From: Novosphingobium resinovorum
Lineage (GTDB): Bacteria > Pseudomonadota > Alphaproteobacteria > Sphingomonadales > Sphingomonadaceae
Assembly (NCBI RefSeq): GCF_001742225.1
Contig: NZ_CP017075.1
Coordinates: forward strand, 2,914,001 to 2,978,000
DNA: 64,000 nucleotides
Direction of reading: 5' to 3'
In this document: in pieces, positions 15,375-28,163 of the stretch
Layout of the letters: each line of letters begins with the position of its first letter
Numbering within the stretch: the first letter of the stretch is position 1
Program-made: the position numbers and the translations under genes
The notes under the pieces: model-generated
The model's database searches: none
What the model was told of the DNA's origin: nothing
The model's input: only the letters and a program-made list of their open reading frames with translations

Positions 15375-17921
15375 CTACCGCACCATGTCCGCAAGCGCCG
15401 CGAAGGCGCCGTCGCGCCGCACCGGGGCCGCGCGCTCGGGCTCGGCCTGGCGGCGGGGCGGACGCCAGCGCCAGCGCACCGGGGCGGGCGGCCCGTGCTG
15501 TCCTTCCGCCAGCGCGCGCGGCATCAGCGGCTGGAATCCGCCGAGCCGGAGCAGCCGCGCATAGCTGGACGTCGTCAGTCCCATCGAGACCGCCCGCGCC
15601 GGATCGAGCGCGAAGCTGCCGCGCTTTTCCGCCGCACGAAGTTCATGCGCTTCGCGCAGCAGCTTCTCGGCCATGTCGAGGCGCAGCAATTGCTTGCCCA
15701 GCGCGCGGTAGCCGGGCGGCGGGCGGTGGTTTCCGGCAGGGAGCACCGGCGGCATGTCGGGAGCGGGCGCTCCGCCCTCCTTCTTGCCCGAAACTTTCGC
15801 CAGCTGCCGCCACAGCGCGATGACCGGCGTGCGCAGCATGGCGGGCACGAAAAGGTCGAGCGCCCCTACCCGCACGCCCAGCCGCGCCAGCATCGTGCGG
15901 CGCTGCTTGTCGAGTCGGCCCAGCCCCGAATCCTCGCGCGCGGTCATGCCGCCGCGCTCGACCAGGGTGATGAGCAGCGCGCGCAAGTCCGACCCGGCGT
16001 CGGTCGCGCGGCTCGCCTCGTCCAGCTTGGCGAGCGGGGCGAGCGGCTTCAGCGCCGCCTCCAGCCACACTTCCAGCGCGGCGACGAGCGCCTTGCGCGA
16101 CACGTCGGGCACGGCATCGAGCGCGCGGTCGGGCACCATCACCGGCGTCAGCAGCGCGCGGCCGGGCGCGAGGCTCGCCAGCTTCTGCCCGTCCCAGACA
16201 AGCGCGCCGTCGGCCAGGGTAATCGCGGCGGTGCCTTCGTGAATGCCCGTGACCAGCGCATCCGCACGCGTGCCGAGCAGCGTGGACAAGTGCTTTTCCG
16301 CCGCCGCCAGCAGCAGCTTGCGATCAGACAGGCGCGCGCCGGGATCGACCTGGAAGGTGAAGCCGCGCAGCGAGCCGATGTGCTCGCCCTCGACCAGCAC
16401 TTCCTCGTCTTCCAGCCGGACCGAGAGCAGTCCGGTATCCGGTCCCAGCTTCTTCATCAGAACGGCCGTCCTGCGGTTGATGAATCGTTCCGTCAGCTTT
16501 CCGTGAAGTGCGTCCGAAAGTCGAGCCTCAACCGCACGGGCGCGGGCGGCCATTTCGTCGCGGGCGAGTACCCAATCGGGACGCTGGGCGATGTAGGCCC
16601 ACGAACGGATCGCGGCGATGCGGCCCTGCAGCGTGTCGATGTCGCCGCCGGTGCGGTCCAGTTGCGCGATCTGCCCGGCGACGAAATCGGCCCCGAGTTC
16701 GCCGCTGCGGAGGTCCTGCCACAGCCGCGCGACGAAGCGCGAATGCGTCTCCACGCCCTGCTGGCGGAAGTCGGGAAGGCGGCACACGTCCCAGAAGCGG
16801 CGGACCTGACCGAATCCGCGAACGGTGTCGGCCACTGGTCCCTCGTCCGCGAGGCGCTTGAGCACGGCAAGGTCGATGGCCTCGGGCGCAGGCGCGAGTT
16901 CGGGGCGCAGCGGCGGCGTCTCGAGGTCGGCGATCAGGGTGGCGAGGCTGTCGAAGCGGGGCTCGGGCTCGCGCCAGAACAGCTTGGTCAGCGGCGCGAA
17001 ACGGTGTTCCTCGATCGCGTAGATTTCTTCCGGATCGAATTCGGAATCGTGGCCGCCCGTTCCCGTCAGCGTGCCGAAGCTGCCGTCCTTCTGGTGGCGC
17101 CCTGCCCGCCCGGCGATCTGCGCCATCTCGGGCGGCGTCAGGCGGCGGTGGCGGCGGCCGTCGTACTTGGAGAGGCCCGCGAAGGCGACATGCTCGACAT
17201 CGAGGTTGAGGCCCATGCCGATCGCGTCGGTGGCGACGAGGTAGTCCACCTCCCCCGACTGGTAGAGCGCCACCTGGGCGTTGCGCGTCTGCGGGCTGAG
17301 CGCGCCCATCACCACCGCCGCGCCGCCCCGGAACCGGCGCAGCATCTCGGCGATGGCGTAGACCTGCTCGGTCGAGAAGGCGACGATGGCGCTGCGGGGC
17401 GGCACGCGGCTGAGCTTCTTCGCGCCCGCGTGAGTCAGGGTGGAGAAGCGCGGGCGGGTGACGACCTCCACCCCGGGCACCAGCGCCTTCACCAGCGGCT
17501 CGGCGGTGGAGGAGCCGAGGATCATCGTCTCCTCGCGACCCCGTGCGTGCAGCAGGCGGTCGGTGAAGACGTGGCCGCGCTCGCGGTCCGCCGCCAGTTG
17601 CGCCTCGTCGATGGCGACGAAGGCCATCGAGCGTTCGGACACGGGCATCGCCTCGGCCGTGCAGAGCAGGTAGCGGGCGTTCTTCGGCTCGATCCGCTCC
17701 TCGCCAGTGATGAGCGCGACGCTGGCCTCGCCCTTGATCTTGACTACGCGGTCGTAGACCTCGCGCGCCAGCAGTCGCAGCGGGAAGCCGATCATGCCGC
17801 TGGAGTGGGCGCACATCCGCTCTATCGCGAGGTGTGTCTTGCCGGTGTTGGTCGGGCCAAGCACCGCCTTCACCGCGCCGGGAGCGTCCTTTAATGCCGA
17901 GCCGTTCCGGTGCTGAACCAT
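15375..17921 (-). CDS. SUV3-like DEAD/DExH RNA helicase
   Basis: 848 residues from the ATG at 17921; a start 13 codons upstream is possible. Motifs run in order: Walker A GPTNTGKTH near 23, DEAQ in FVAIDEAQL near 106, motif III-like GSSTAE near 137, ATDAIGMGLNLD near 230 and QIAGRAGRH near 270. This is the mitochondrial SUV3/bacterial homologue type. The C-terminal ~400 residues are helical with a Pro/Arg-rich tail. A role in RNA turnover is inferred. It heads the operon with the S4 protein and fdxA. Confidence 0.9.
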   Translation of the reverse strand: MVQHRNGSALKDAPGAVKAVLGPTNTGKTHLAIERMCAHSSGMIGFPLRLLAREVYDRVVKIKGEASVALITGEERIEPKNARYLLCTAEAMPVSERSMAFVAIDEAQLAADRERGHVFTDRLLHARGREETMILGSSTAEPLVKALVPGVEVVTRPRFSTLTHAGAKKLSRVPPRSAIVAFSTEQVYAIAEMLRRFRGGAAVVMGALSPQTRNAQVALYQSGEVDYLVATDAIGMGLNLDVEHVAFAGLSKYDGRRHRRLTPPEMAQIAGRAGRHQKDGSFGTLTGTGGHDSEFDPEEIYAIEEHRFAPLTKLFWREPEPRFDSLATLIADLETPPLRPELAPAPEAIDLAVLKRLADEGPVADTVRGFGQVRRFWDVCRLPDFRQQGVETHSRFVARLWQDLRSGELGADFVAGQIAQLDRTGGDIDTLQGRIAAIRSWAYIAQRPDWVLARDEMAARARAVEARLSDALHGKLTERFINRRTAVLMKKLGPDTGLLSVRLEDEEVLVEGEHIGSLRGFTFQVDPGARLSDRKLLLAAAEKHLSTLLGTRADALVTGIHEGTAAITLADGALVWDGQKLASLAPGRALLTPVMVPDRALDAVPDVSRKALVAALEVWLEAALKPLAPLAKLDEASRATDAGSDLRALLITLVERGGMTAREDSGLGRLDKQRRTMLARLGVRVGALDLFVPAMLRTPVIALWRQLAKVSGKKEGGAPAPDMPPVLPAGNHRPPPGYRALGKQLLRLDMAEKLLREAHELRAAEKRGSFALDPARAVSMGLTTSSYARLLRLGGFQPLMPRALAEGQHGPPAPVRWRWRPPRRQAEPERAAPVRRDGAFAALADMVR

Positions 17922-18089
17922 TATGCCGGTGAATGTGGCACCGCAGCCCGCCGCTCGCAAGACTCGGGGTATCCCGCAGACCCCCCTGAATCCACAGTCT
18001 TAGGATGTTCGTAACCTTGTTCGGGCAGGGAAATTGCGCGAGGTCCGCCGCTGCGGACCAAAGGGTTGCAACGAGGGAACCGCGCGAAG

Positions 18090-21496
<3,407 letters not shown>

Positions 21497-21519
21497 CCGT
21501 AGGTCATCACCACACACTT

Positions 21520-21596
21520 CGTCATTGCGAGCGCAGCGAAGCAATCCAGGGCGGCGCCAAACTGCCCTGGATTGCTTCGCTGCGCTCGCAATGACG
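21520..21596. repeat. Dispersed hairpin repeat, family D copy 1
   Basis: CGTCATTGCGAGCGCAGCG at the left is the exact complement of CGCTGCGCTCGCAATGACG at the right, with a further GAAGCAATCCAGGGC pairing and an 11-nt loop. It lies 24 nt after the GNAT stop. Other copies lie at 45065 and 63153. Confidence 0.9.
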
Positions 21597-21645
21597 AGTG
21601 AAGGTCTATCCTTCCCTGCCGGCACCACGTACCTGTCTTGCCGCA

Positions 21646-23886
21646 ATGACCGACACCGCCGAGCACATGCTGCAAACCGCCCGGACAACCCCGCCACGCC
21701 GCGGCCTGTTCGTCGCCACCATCCTCGTCGGCAGTTTCCTGCTGTTCCTCGTCCAGCCGATGGTGGCGCGCATGGCGCTGCCCCGGCTCGGAGGCGCGCC
21801 GAACGTGTGGAACAGCGCGATGCTGGTCTATCAGGCGCTGTTGCTGGCGGGGTACGCCTATGCGCACTGGCTCGGCCGGTTCGCGCTGAAGCGGCAGGCG
21901 ATGATTCACCTCGCGCTGCTGCTGGTCGCCGCGCTGACGCTTCCGGTCGGCCTGATCGACATGCCGCGCATCGCCGGGCTGCCCGAGGCCGCATGGGTGC
22001 CATTGCTGCTGGGCGCGAGCATCGGCCCGGTATTCTTCGTAGTCTCCGCGCAGGCGCCGCTGATGCAGCGCTGGTTCGCCGCTGCGCCCGAAGCGGGTGC
22101 ACCTTGGGCGCTCTACGCCGCCTCAAACTTGGGCAGCTTCGCAGGGCTGATCGCCTATCCGCTGCTGGCCGAGCCGTTGCTGAGCGTGCGCTTGCAGAGC
22201 CTCGCGTGGTCGGGCGGCTTTGCGGTGCTGGTGGTGCTGGTGGCGCTCGCGGGGTTCAGCCGCCGGACTGCTCCCGCGCCGGTTACGCAGGCCCACGCAG
22301 CCGAGCGCATCCCCGGCCGCACCATCGGCCTGTGGCTGCTGCTGTCGGCAGTACCCTCGGGGCTGATGCTCTCGACCACCACGCATCTCACCACCGACAT
22401 CTTCGCGATGCCGCTGCTCTGGGTGATCCCGCTCGGGCTCTACCTGCTGAGCTTCGTGATCGCGTTCTCCGACCGGCGCGGCCCTGCCACCGTCGTCAGC
22501 CGCGTGGCGCCGGTGGTGGTGCTGTTCATGGGCAGCTACGCGATGCTGTCGAACGGGTCGGGCACCTTGTGGGCGGTGGCGGGCACCTGCCTGCTGCTGC
22601 TCTGCGTGGCGACGACGCTGCACGCGCGGCTCTATGACCTGAGGCCGGGAGAGGCGCAGCTTACCCGCTTCTACCTCGTCATGTCGGCGGGCGGAGCGCT
22701 GGGCGGCGTGTTCACCGCGCTGATCGCGCCGCTGGTGTTCGACTGGGCCTGGGAGCACCCCCTGCTGGTCCTCGCCGCCGCGTTGCTCATGCCGCTGCGC
22801 CCGCTGCTGAACTGGCGCGACAACGCCGACATGGAGCCCGGCATGGCGCGCATCGCGCTCGGCGTGGTGCTGGCCTTCGCAGGCTTCCTCGGCTGGGAGC
22901 TGCTGGAGACGATGCTCGACCCGGAAGAGGTGCTGTTCAGTCTGATGCTGACGGTGTTCCTCGTTGGCCTCGGGATCATGGTCATGGCCTGGCGCTGGGG
23001 CTTCGCGGCGGTGCTGCTGATCGCGATGGTCGGGCAGGGCGGATTCTGGACCGTGCGCGCGACGCTGGAGCATGAGCGCACCCGCAGCTATTTCGGCATT
23101 TATACCCTGCGCGATGATGCGGAAGGGCGGTTCCGCACGCTCGCCCACGGCACCACGCTACACGGCATGCAGGCGCTCGATCCCGCGCACACGCACGATG
23201 CGCTGACCTACTACGGTCCCGGCTCCGGCGTCGCCCTCGCGCTGGCGGCAGTACCCGCCATCGAGGGGCCGCAGGCGCGCGTGGGCGTCGTCGGGCTCGG
23301 CACCGGCTCGCTCGCCTGCCGCTCGCAGCGGGGGCAGGACTGGACCTTCTTCGAGATCGACCCGGTGGTGCTGCGCTTCTCCACGACGCGGCAGTTCACC
23401 TTCCTCAAGGACTGCACCCCCAAGGCCCGCGTGGTGATCGGCGATGCCCGGCTGGAACTGGCACACGTCGCGCCGCGCAGCTTCGACGTGCTGGTGATCG
23501 ACGCCTTCTCCTCCGATGCCATCCCCATGCACCTGCTGACGACCGAGGCGCTGGCGGTCTACCGCCGCGCGCTGACGCCGGGGGGGCTGCTGATCCTGCA
23601 CATCTCCAACCGCTACATCGACCTTGCGCCGGTGGTCGGCGCCAATGCGCGAGCGAGCGCGCTCATGGCGCTTTCGCGGCTGGACTTTCCCGAGGACGAA
23701 GTGCGCTACACCCCCTCGCGTTGGATCGCGCTTTCGGCGGATCGGGCCGTGCTCGACAGGCTTGCAAGGCAGCACCCCGATGCCCCATGGAGCAAGCTTG
23801 AAGAACGGGCGCCGGAACCCTGGACGGACGATCACGCTTCCATCCTGCCGTATGTCCGCTGGAGCAGGCTGACGGGGAATCCATGA
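21646..23886 (+). CDS. Fused MFS transporter/spermidine synthase-like membrane protein
   Basis: 746 residues. The first ~500 contain at least ten hydrophobic helices (starting FVATILVGSFLLFLVQPMVARM). The last ~220 are a spermidine-synthase-like Rossmann domain: GVVGLGTGSLAC, the acidic loop EIDPVV, GDARLELA and VIDAFSSDAIP. Whether it makes or moves a polyamine-like product is not established for the family. The start MTDTAEHMLQ excludes a frame through repeat D1. It overlaps the carbonic anhydrase start by 4 nt. Confidence 0.87.
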   Translation: MTDTAEHMLQTARTTPPRRGLFVATILVGSFLLFLVQPMVARMALPRLGGAPNVWNSAMLVYQALLLAGYAYAHWLGRFALKRQAMIHLALLLVAALTLPVGLIDMPRIAGLPEAAWVPLLLGASIGPVFFVVSAQAPLMQRWFAAAPEAGAPWALYAASNLGSFAGLIAYPLLAEPLLSVRLQSLAWSGGFAVLVVLVALAGFSRRTAPAPVTQAHAAERIPGRTIGLWLLLSAVPSGLMLSTTTHLTTDIFAMPLLWVIPLGLYLLSFVIAFSDRRGPATVVSRVAPVVVLFMGSYAMLSNGSGTLWAVAGTCLLLLCVATTLHARLYDLRPGEAQLTRFYLVMSAGGALGGVFTALIAPLVFDWAWEHPLLVLAAALLMPLRPLLNWRDNADMEPGMARIALGVVLAFAGFLGWELLETMLDPEEVLFSLMLTVFLVGLGIMVMAWRWGFAAVLLIAMVGQGGFWTVRATLEHERTRSYFGIYTLRDDAEGRFRTLAHGTTLHGMQALDPAHTHDALTYYGPGSGVALALAAVPAIEGPQARVGVVGLGTGSLACRSQRGQDWTFFEIDPVVLRFSTTRQFTFLKDCTPKARVVIGDARLELAHVAPRSFDVLVIDAFSSDAIPMHLLTTEALAVYRRALTPGGLLILHISNRYIDLAPVVGANARASALMALSRLDFPEDEVRYTPSRWIALSADRAVLDRLARQHPDAPWSKLEERAPEPWTDDHASILPYVRWSRLTGNP

Positions 23887-24443
23887 CCGACCGTAACGAC
23901 ATCACAATCGCGCCTTTCAACGGCAAGGCGCCGCGCATCCATTCCAGCGCCTTCATCGCGCCCGGCTGCCGCATCATCGGCGATGTCGAGATCGGCGCCG
24001 ACGCCAGCATCTGGTACAACTGCGTGATCCGCGCCGACATCAACCGCGTGGTCATCGGTGCGCGCACCAACATCCAGGACGGCACCGTCGTCCATTGCGA
24101 CAGCCCCAAGCCGCATCGCCCCGAAGGCTACGCCACCATCATCGGCGAGGACGTGCTGATCGGCCACATGGTCATGCTGCACGGCTGCAAGCTGGAAGAC
24201 CGCGCCTTCATCGGCCTCGGCGCGATCGTGATGGACGGCTCCTATGTCGAGAGCGACGGCATGCTGGCGGCGGGCTCGCAGCTCACCGGCAAGCGCATCG
24301 GTGCTCGCCAGCTCTGGATGGGCCGCCCGGCAAAGTACCTGCGCGATCTGACCGACGAGGCCGTTGTCGCCAACCAGGCGGGCGTGAAGGGCTATGTCCT
24401 CAATGGCCGCCTGCATGCCGAGGCGCTCGGGCTGAAGGGCTGA
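23883..24443 (+). CDS. Gamma-class carbonic anhydrase-like hexapeptide-repeat protein
   Basis: 186 residues of left-handed beta-helix. Putative zinc histidines lie in TVVHCDSPKPHRP and IGHMVMLHGCKL, as in CaiE/YrdA/gamma-CA proteins. It may hydrate CO2 or act as an acyltransferase-like scaffold; family members are often of unproven activity. ATGA overlap with the upstream fusion protein and TGATG overlap with the DUF167 gene place it in a three-gene operon. Confidence 0.88.
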   Translation: MTDRNDITIAPFNGKAPRIHSSAFIAPGCRIIGDVEIGADASIWYNCVIRADINRVVIGARTNIQDGTVVHCDSPKPHRPEGYATIIGEDVLIGHMVMLHGCKLEDRAFIGLGAIVMDGSYVESDGMLAAGSQLTGKRIGARQLWMGRPAKYLRDLTDEAVVANQAGVKGYVLNGRLHAEALGLKG

Positions 24444-24721
24444 TGGCGCGGCCCAGGGCGATGCTGCCTGATGCCGAGGCGCTGCGAGCGCTGGTCGATG
24501 CGGAAGGAGCCCTGGCCCTGCGCGTAACCCCGGGCGCCAAAGTCGAAGCGTTGGAAATCGCCGGGAACCGCCTCACCGCCAAAGTCCGCGCAAAGCCGGA
24601 GGACGGCAAGGCCAACGCCGCCGTGCGCGACCTGCTCGCCCGCGCGCTGGGCGTGGCGCCTTCGCGGCTGGAACTGCTGCGAGGCGCAACATCGCGTGAG
24701 AAGCAGTTCCGGGTGAACTGA
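24443..24721 (+). CDS. DUF167 (YggU-like) protein
   Basis: 92 residues. The DUF167 core is clear: LALRVTPGAKVEALE, KVRAKPEDGKANAAVRDLLARAL and LELLRGATSREKQFRV. Function is unknown across the family. It starts on the ATG overlapping the previous stop (TGATG at 24441-24445) and ends 5 nt before repeat A3. Confidence 0.88.
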   Translation: MARPRAMLPDAEALRALVDAEGALALRVTPGAKVEALEIAGNRLTAKVRAKPEDGKANAAVRDLLARALGVAPSRLELLRGATSREKQFRVN

Positions 24722-24726
24722 TGCGG

Positions 24727-24858
24727 GTTCCTCCCCGAGCTTGTCTAGGGGAGGGGGACCGCCGCCGCAGGCGGTGGTGGAGGGGCAGGAGGCGGGAAAT
24801 TCCCCCTCCGTCACCGACTTCGTCGGCGCCACCTCCCCGAGCAAGCTCAGGGAGGAAC
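24727..24858. repeat. Dispersed palindromic repeat, family A copy 3
   Basis: GTTCCTCCCCGAGCTTG and its near-complement CAAGCTCAGGGAGGAAC bound the element, with GGCGGTGGTGGAGGGGC and CACCGACTTCGTCGGCG inside. It begins 5 nt after the DUF167 stop and ends 6 nt before the haemoglobin stop. The terminal arms carry AGCTTG like family C, a hybrid feature. Confidence 0.85.
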
Positions 24859-24864
24859 ACGGAC

Positions 24865-25260
24865 CTACCGCCCCATCCCGCGCGCCAGCCTGCCGAGCAC
24901 TTCGCGCATCGACGTCGCGATTTCCGCAGGCTCAGGCGCGACGTCGGTGATGGCGCGCTCCATCGCATCGGCCCACTGGTTCGCCGTCAGCGCCTCGATG
25001 GTGAAGGGCGCGTGCAGGCTCATCATGCAGCGGCCGGGGTTTGCCTCGAACCAGTCGCGCGGGCCGCCCGCCCACCCGGCGAGGAACTTCGGCAGCGAGG
25101 CCCGCATCGGCGTCAGGTCCGCCGCATGCATCGCGCGCAGCTCGGCATAGGCCGGATCGCTGTCCATCAGGTCGTAGAAGCGGTTGGCGATCGCCTCGAA
25201 CACCGGAGCGCCGCCGAGGCGGTGGTAGGGGGTGTCCGGTACGGGGGAGGGCTGTTCCAT
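24865..25260 (-). CDS. Group II truncated haemoglobin
   Basis: 131 residues with the trHb2 signature: a distal Tyr in NRFYDLMD, a proximal His in MMSLHAPF and a Trp at the G8 position in NQWADAM. GWAGGPRDWFE is also typical. The protein binds O2 or NO in the cytoplasm; a protective role against reactive nitrogen or oxygen is inferred. It is a single gene, facing the DUF167 operon. Confidence 0.92.
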   Translation of the reverse strand: MEQPSPVPDTPYHRLGGAPVFEAIANRFYDLMDSDPAYAELRAMHAADLTPMRASLPKFLAGWAGGPRDWFEANPGRCMMSLHAPFTIEALTANQWADAMERAITDVAPEPAEIATSMREVLGRLARGMGR

Positions 25261-25304
25261 GCTGCCCCTCTAGCGCATCGTCCGCACGCACGCATTGATC
25301 GCGG

Positions 25305-26897
25305 TCAATCGCGGATCAGGGCGCGCAGGGTTTCGATGCGGTCGGCTTCGTGCGCGGGCTTGTCGGCGCGGATGCGGCTGATGCGGGGGAAACGCATGGC
25401 GACTCCGGACTTGTGGCGCTTGCTGGCGTGGACCGAATCGAAAGCCACCTCGAACACCAGCGACTTGTCCGTCTCACGCACCGGGCCGAAGCGGCCCACG
25501 GTGTGGTTGCGCACGTGGCGGTCGAGCCACTTCAGTTCCTCGTCGGTGAAACCGAAGTAGGCCTTGCCCACCGGCAGCAGCTCCGCTCCGGCATCGGGAT
25601 CGCCGTCCCAGCAGCCGAAGGTGTAGTCCGAATAGAACGAGGAGCGCTTGCCCGATCCGCGCTGGGCATACATCAGCACGCAGTCGATCAGCAGCGGATC
25701 GCGCTTCCACTTGTACCACAGCCCGGTCTTGCGCCCCGCGACATAGGGGCTGTCCCGCCGCTTGAGCATTACCCCCTCGATCGCATCGTCTCGCGCGCGT
25801 TCGCGGATGGCGGACAGGTCGGCGAAGTCGGCGGCGGGGATCACGGTGGAGATGTCGAACTGGTCGGCGGGCAGGCGCGGCAACAGCGCCTCCAGCGCGG
25901 CGCGGCGCTGATTCCAGGGGAGGGGGCGCAAGTCCTGCCCCTCCAGGATCAGCACGTCGTAGAGGCGCACGAAGGCGGGATATTCCTCGCGCATCTTCTT
26001 CGAGACGGTCTTGCGACCGAGGCGTTGTTGCAGCGCGTTGAAGCTGGCCGCGCCGCCCTCTTCGCCGCCCTGATGGGCACCGCGTACCAGCAGTTCGCCG
26101 TCCAGCACGCCGTCGATATGCAGCGCCTCGGCGACCTCGGGGAAAGTGGCGGAAATGTCGTCGCCGGAGCGGGAATAGACGCGCGTTTCTCCGCCCGCCC
26201 GAACCACCTGCACGCGGATGCCGTCCCACTTCCATTCGGCGGCATAGTCGGCCAGATCGACCTCCGTGTCCTCCAGCCCGTGCGCCAGCATGAAGGGCCG
26301 GAACAGCGGCAGATCTTCGGAATTGGGAGGCTCGGCACCGTGCGCGGCCCAGTCGAACAGCGGGGCATAAGGCGGCGTCTGGCCGTGCCAGTGCTCCTCC
26401 ACATCCTCCACCGCGACGTCGAAAGCCTGCGCGAAAGCCGTCTTGGCGAGACGCGCCGAAATGCCAATGCGCATCGCCCCAGTCGCCAGCTTGAGCAGGG
26501 CATAGCGGCCGTTGGCATCCAGCCGGTCGAGCAGCTTCGGCAATTCCACCATGACGTTGGCGCGCGTCATGCGGGAAAGCGCATCCACCGCCTCCGACAC
26601 CGTAGGCGGAGAGGGTGCCTCCGCCGGTTCGGGCCAGAGCAGGCTGGCGGTCTCTGCGGAATCGCCCACGTATTCGCGGCTGAGCGTCCAGAGCACCGGG
26701 TCGATCCGCTCGGTCAGGAGATTGCGGATGGTCGAACTCTTCACCGCCGGGAAATCGAGCCCATCGGTCAGCGCGGCAAGCGCCCAGCCGCGATCCGGAT
26801 CGGGCGTGTCGCGCAGGTAGTCGGCCAGCAGCTTGAGCTTGGCGTTGCGGCTGCGGGTGTAGACCAGCGCGTCGAGAAGGGCGGCGAAGTGTTCCAT
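25305..26897 (-). CDS. ATP-dependent DNA ligase (exonuclease-associated type)
   Basis: 530 residues. The N-terminal DNA-binding domain covers ~1-190. The nucleotidyltransferase core starts at the adenylation motif EWKWDGIRVQ near 213 (Lys is the AMP acceptor), with VLDGELLV (motif III), GVMLKRRDSPY (motif IV) and WYKWKRD (motif V). An OB fold follows. This family usually sits with the MBL-fold exonuclease found here upstream, plus an Lhr helicase. I chose MEHFAALLD as start; the longer frame runs into repeat F1. Confidence 0.92.
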   Translation of the reverse strand: MEHFAALLDALVYTRSRNAKLKLLADYLRDTPDPDRGWALAALTDGLDFPAVKSSTIRNLLTERIDPVLWTLSREYVGDSAETASLLWPEPAEAPSPPTVSEAVDALSRMTRANVMVELPKLLDRLDANGRYALLKLATGAMRIGISARLAKTAFAQAFDVAVEDVEEHWHGQTPPYAPLFDWAAHGAEPPNSEDLPLFRPFMLAHGLEDTEVDLADYAAEWKWDGIRVQVVRAGGETRVYSRSGDDISATFPEVAEALHIDGVLDGELLVRGAHQGGEEGGAASFNALQQRLGRKTVSKKMREEYPAFVRLYDVLILEGQDLRPLPWNQRRAALEALLPRLPADQFDISTVIPAADFADLSAIRERARDDAIEGVMLKRRDSPYVAGRKTGLWYKWKRDPLLIDCVLMYAQRGSGKRSSFYSDYTFGCWDGDPDAGAELLPVGKAYFGFTDEELKWLDRHVRNHTVGRFGPVRETDKSLVFEVAFDSVHASKRHKSGVAMRFPRISRIRADKPAHEADRIETLRALIRD

Positions 26898-26904
26898 CAG
26901 GAAA

Positions 26905-27094
26905 GAGAAGTTCTGGGGCCATCGCCCCAGACCCCCATAGCGTCGAGGTCGCGCGCGCAGCCTCGTTTCGCGCTCACTTCGAGCCGGGAGACAAATGGCC
27001 TGCGGCGCCAAGTGGGGCTGAGGCGGCTGCGCGCACGACGACGACAGTAAAGGGGGCTGGGGCGCCGATAAGCTCTGGGGCCCCAGGACTTCTC
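26905..27094. repeat. Dispersed inverted-repeat element, family F copy 1
   Basis: GAAGTTCTGGGGCC at the left is mirrored by GGCCCCAGGACTTC at the right, with an inner CTGGGGCCATCGCCCCAG hairpin. It sits between the exonuclease stop and the ligase start, inside the two-gene unit. A second copy lies at 63041-63306. Confidence 0.75.
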
Positions 27095-27095
27095 T

Positions 27096-28100
27096 TCAAT
27101 CATCTTCATCCTCATACCCCACCAGAGCCAGCGCCCGCGCCTTCCTCTGGTTCAGCTCGCACCAGCGCAGCATGGCTTCCTCGCGCCCGTGCGTGATCCA
27201 TGTCTCGGCGGGGTTCACGTCCACCACGGTCTGCGTCAGTTCGTCCCAGTCGGCGTGGTCGGAGATCACCAGCGGCAGTTCCACCATCCGCTGCCGCGCG
27301 CGCTGGCGCACCCGCATCCAGCCGGAGGCCATCGCCGTGATCGGATCGGGCAGGCGGCGGCTCCACCGGTCGTTGAGCGCCGAGGGCGGGGCGACGATCA
27401 CCGCGCCGGTGAGTTGCTCCTTGCTAGCATCCGACACCAGCCGCAGGTCGCCCAGATCGACGCCCCATTCTTCATACAGTCGGCACATCCGCTCCATCGC
27501 GCCGTGGAGCCAGATCGTGTCCTGGTGCCCGGCGCGGCGCAGTTCGGCGATCAGGCGTTGGGCCTTGCCCAGCGCATAGGCGCCGACGAGCACGCAGCGC
27601 TCCGGATTGGCGGCGAGGGCGGAGAGCAGCTTGGCGATCTCCTCCTCCACCGGTGGGTGGCGGAAGACGGGCAGGCCGAAGGTCGCCTCGGTGACGAGCA
27701 CGTCGCAAGGGGTGACCTCAAAGGGCGGGCAGGTGGGATCGGCGCGGCGCTTGAAGTCGCCGGTGACGATGATCCGCTCGCCCGCGTGTTCGAGCAGTAT
27801 CTGCGCGGAGCCGAGGACGTGTCCGGCGGGAATCCAGGTGGCGTGGACTTTGCCCGGCAGGGCGATGCGGGTTCCGTAGGGGACGGGCACCGCGCCTTCC
27901 TCGGTGGCGTAGCGCAGTTTCATGATGGCGAGGGTTTCGGGGGTGGCGAACGTCGCGCCATGGCCGCCGCGGGCGTGGTCGGCATGGCCGTGAGTCACCA
28001 GCGCGCGATCGACGGGGCGGGCGGGATCGATCCAGCAGTCGGCGGGGACGACGTGGATGCCCCAGGGCTCGGGTCTGATCCAGGAGAAATCGCGGGGCAT
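27096..28100 (-). CDS. Ligase-associated MBL-fold DNA exonuclease
   Basis: 334 residues of the metallo-beta-lactamase/beta-CASP fold. The zinc motif THGHADHARGG lies near 36; WIPAGHVLGSAQ, TGDFKRR and VISDHADW supply the other ligands. These proteins work with the ATP-dependent ligase encoded next to them in a bacterial repair module. The start MPRDFSWIRPEP is preferred over an ATG 20 codons upstream that lies in the clpA terminator hairpin. The two partners are separated by repeat F1. Confidence 0.9.
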   Translation of the reverse strand: MPRDFSWIRPEPWGIHVVPADCWIDPARPVDRALVTHGHADHARGGHGATFATPETLAIMKLRYATEEGAVPVPYGTRIALPGKVHATWIPAGHVLGSAQILLEHAGERIIVTGDFKRRADPTCPPFEVTPCDVLVTEATFGLPVFRHPPVEEEIAKLLSALAANPERCVLVGAYALGKAQRLIAELRRAGHQDTIWLHGAMERMCRLYEEWGVDLGDLRLVSDASKEQLTGAVIVAPPSALNDRWSRRLPDPITAMASGWMRVRQRARQRMVELPLVISDHADWDELTQTVVDVNPAETWITHGREEAMLRWCELNQRKARALALVGYEDEDD

Positions 28101-28110
28101 GGATAGCAGA

Positions 28111-28143
28111 AGAGGCCGGGAACCCGTGTGGTTCCCGGCCTCT
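28111..28143 (-). terminator. Hairpin terminator downstream of clpA
   Basis: AGAGGCCGGGAAC at 28111-28123 pairs perfectly with GTTCCCGGCCTCT at 28131-28143 (7-nt loop). It lies 150 nt beyond the clpA stop, after repeat G2, and just upstream of the exonuclease start. The T-tract is weak. Confidence 0.5.
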
Positions 28144-28163
28144 CCATGTTGTGTGGTCACGCG

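Noticed and set aside
15237..17894. 885-codon plus-strand frame opposite the helicase
   Set aside because: It is Arg/Ala/His-rich with no recognisable domain and lies over a helicase with all motifs.
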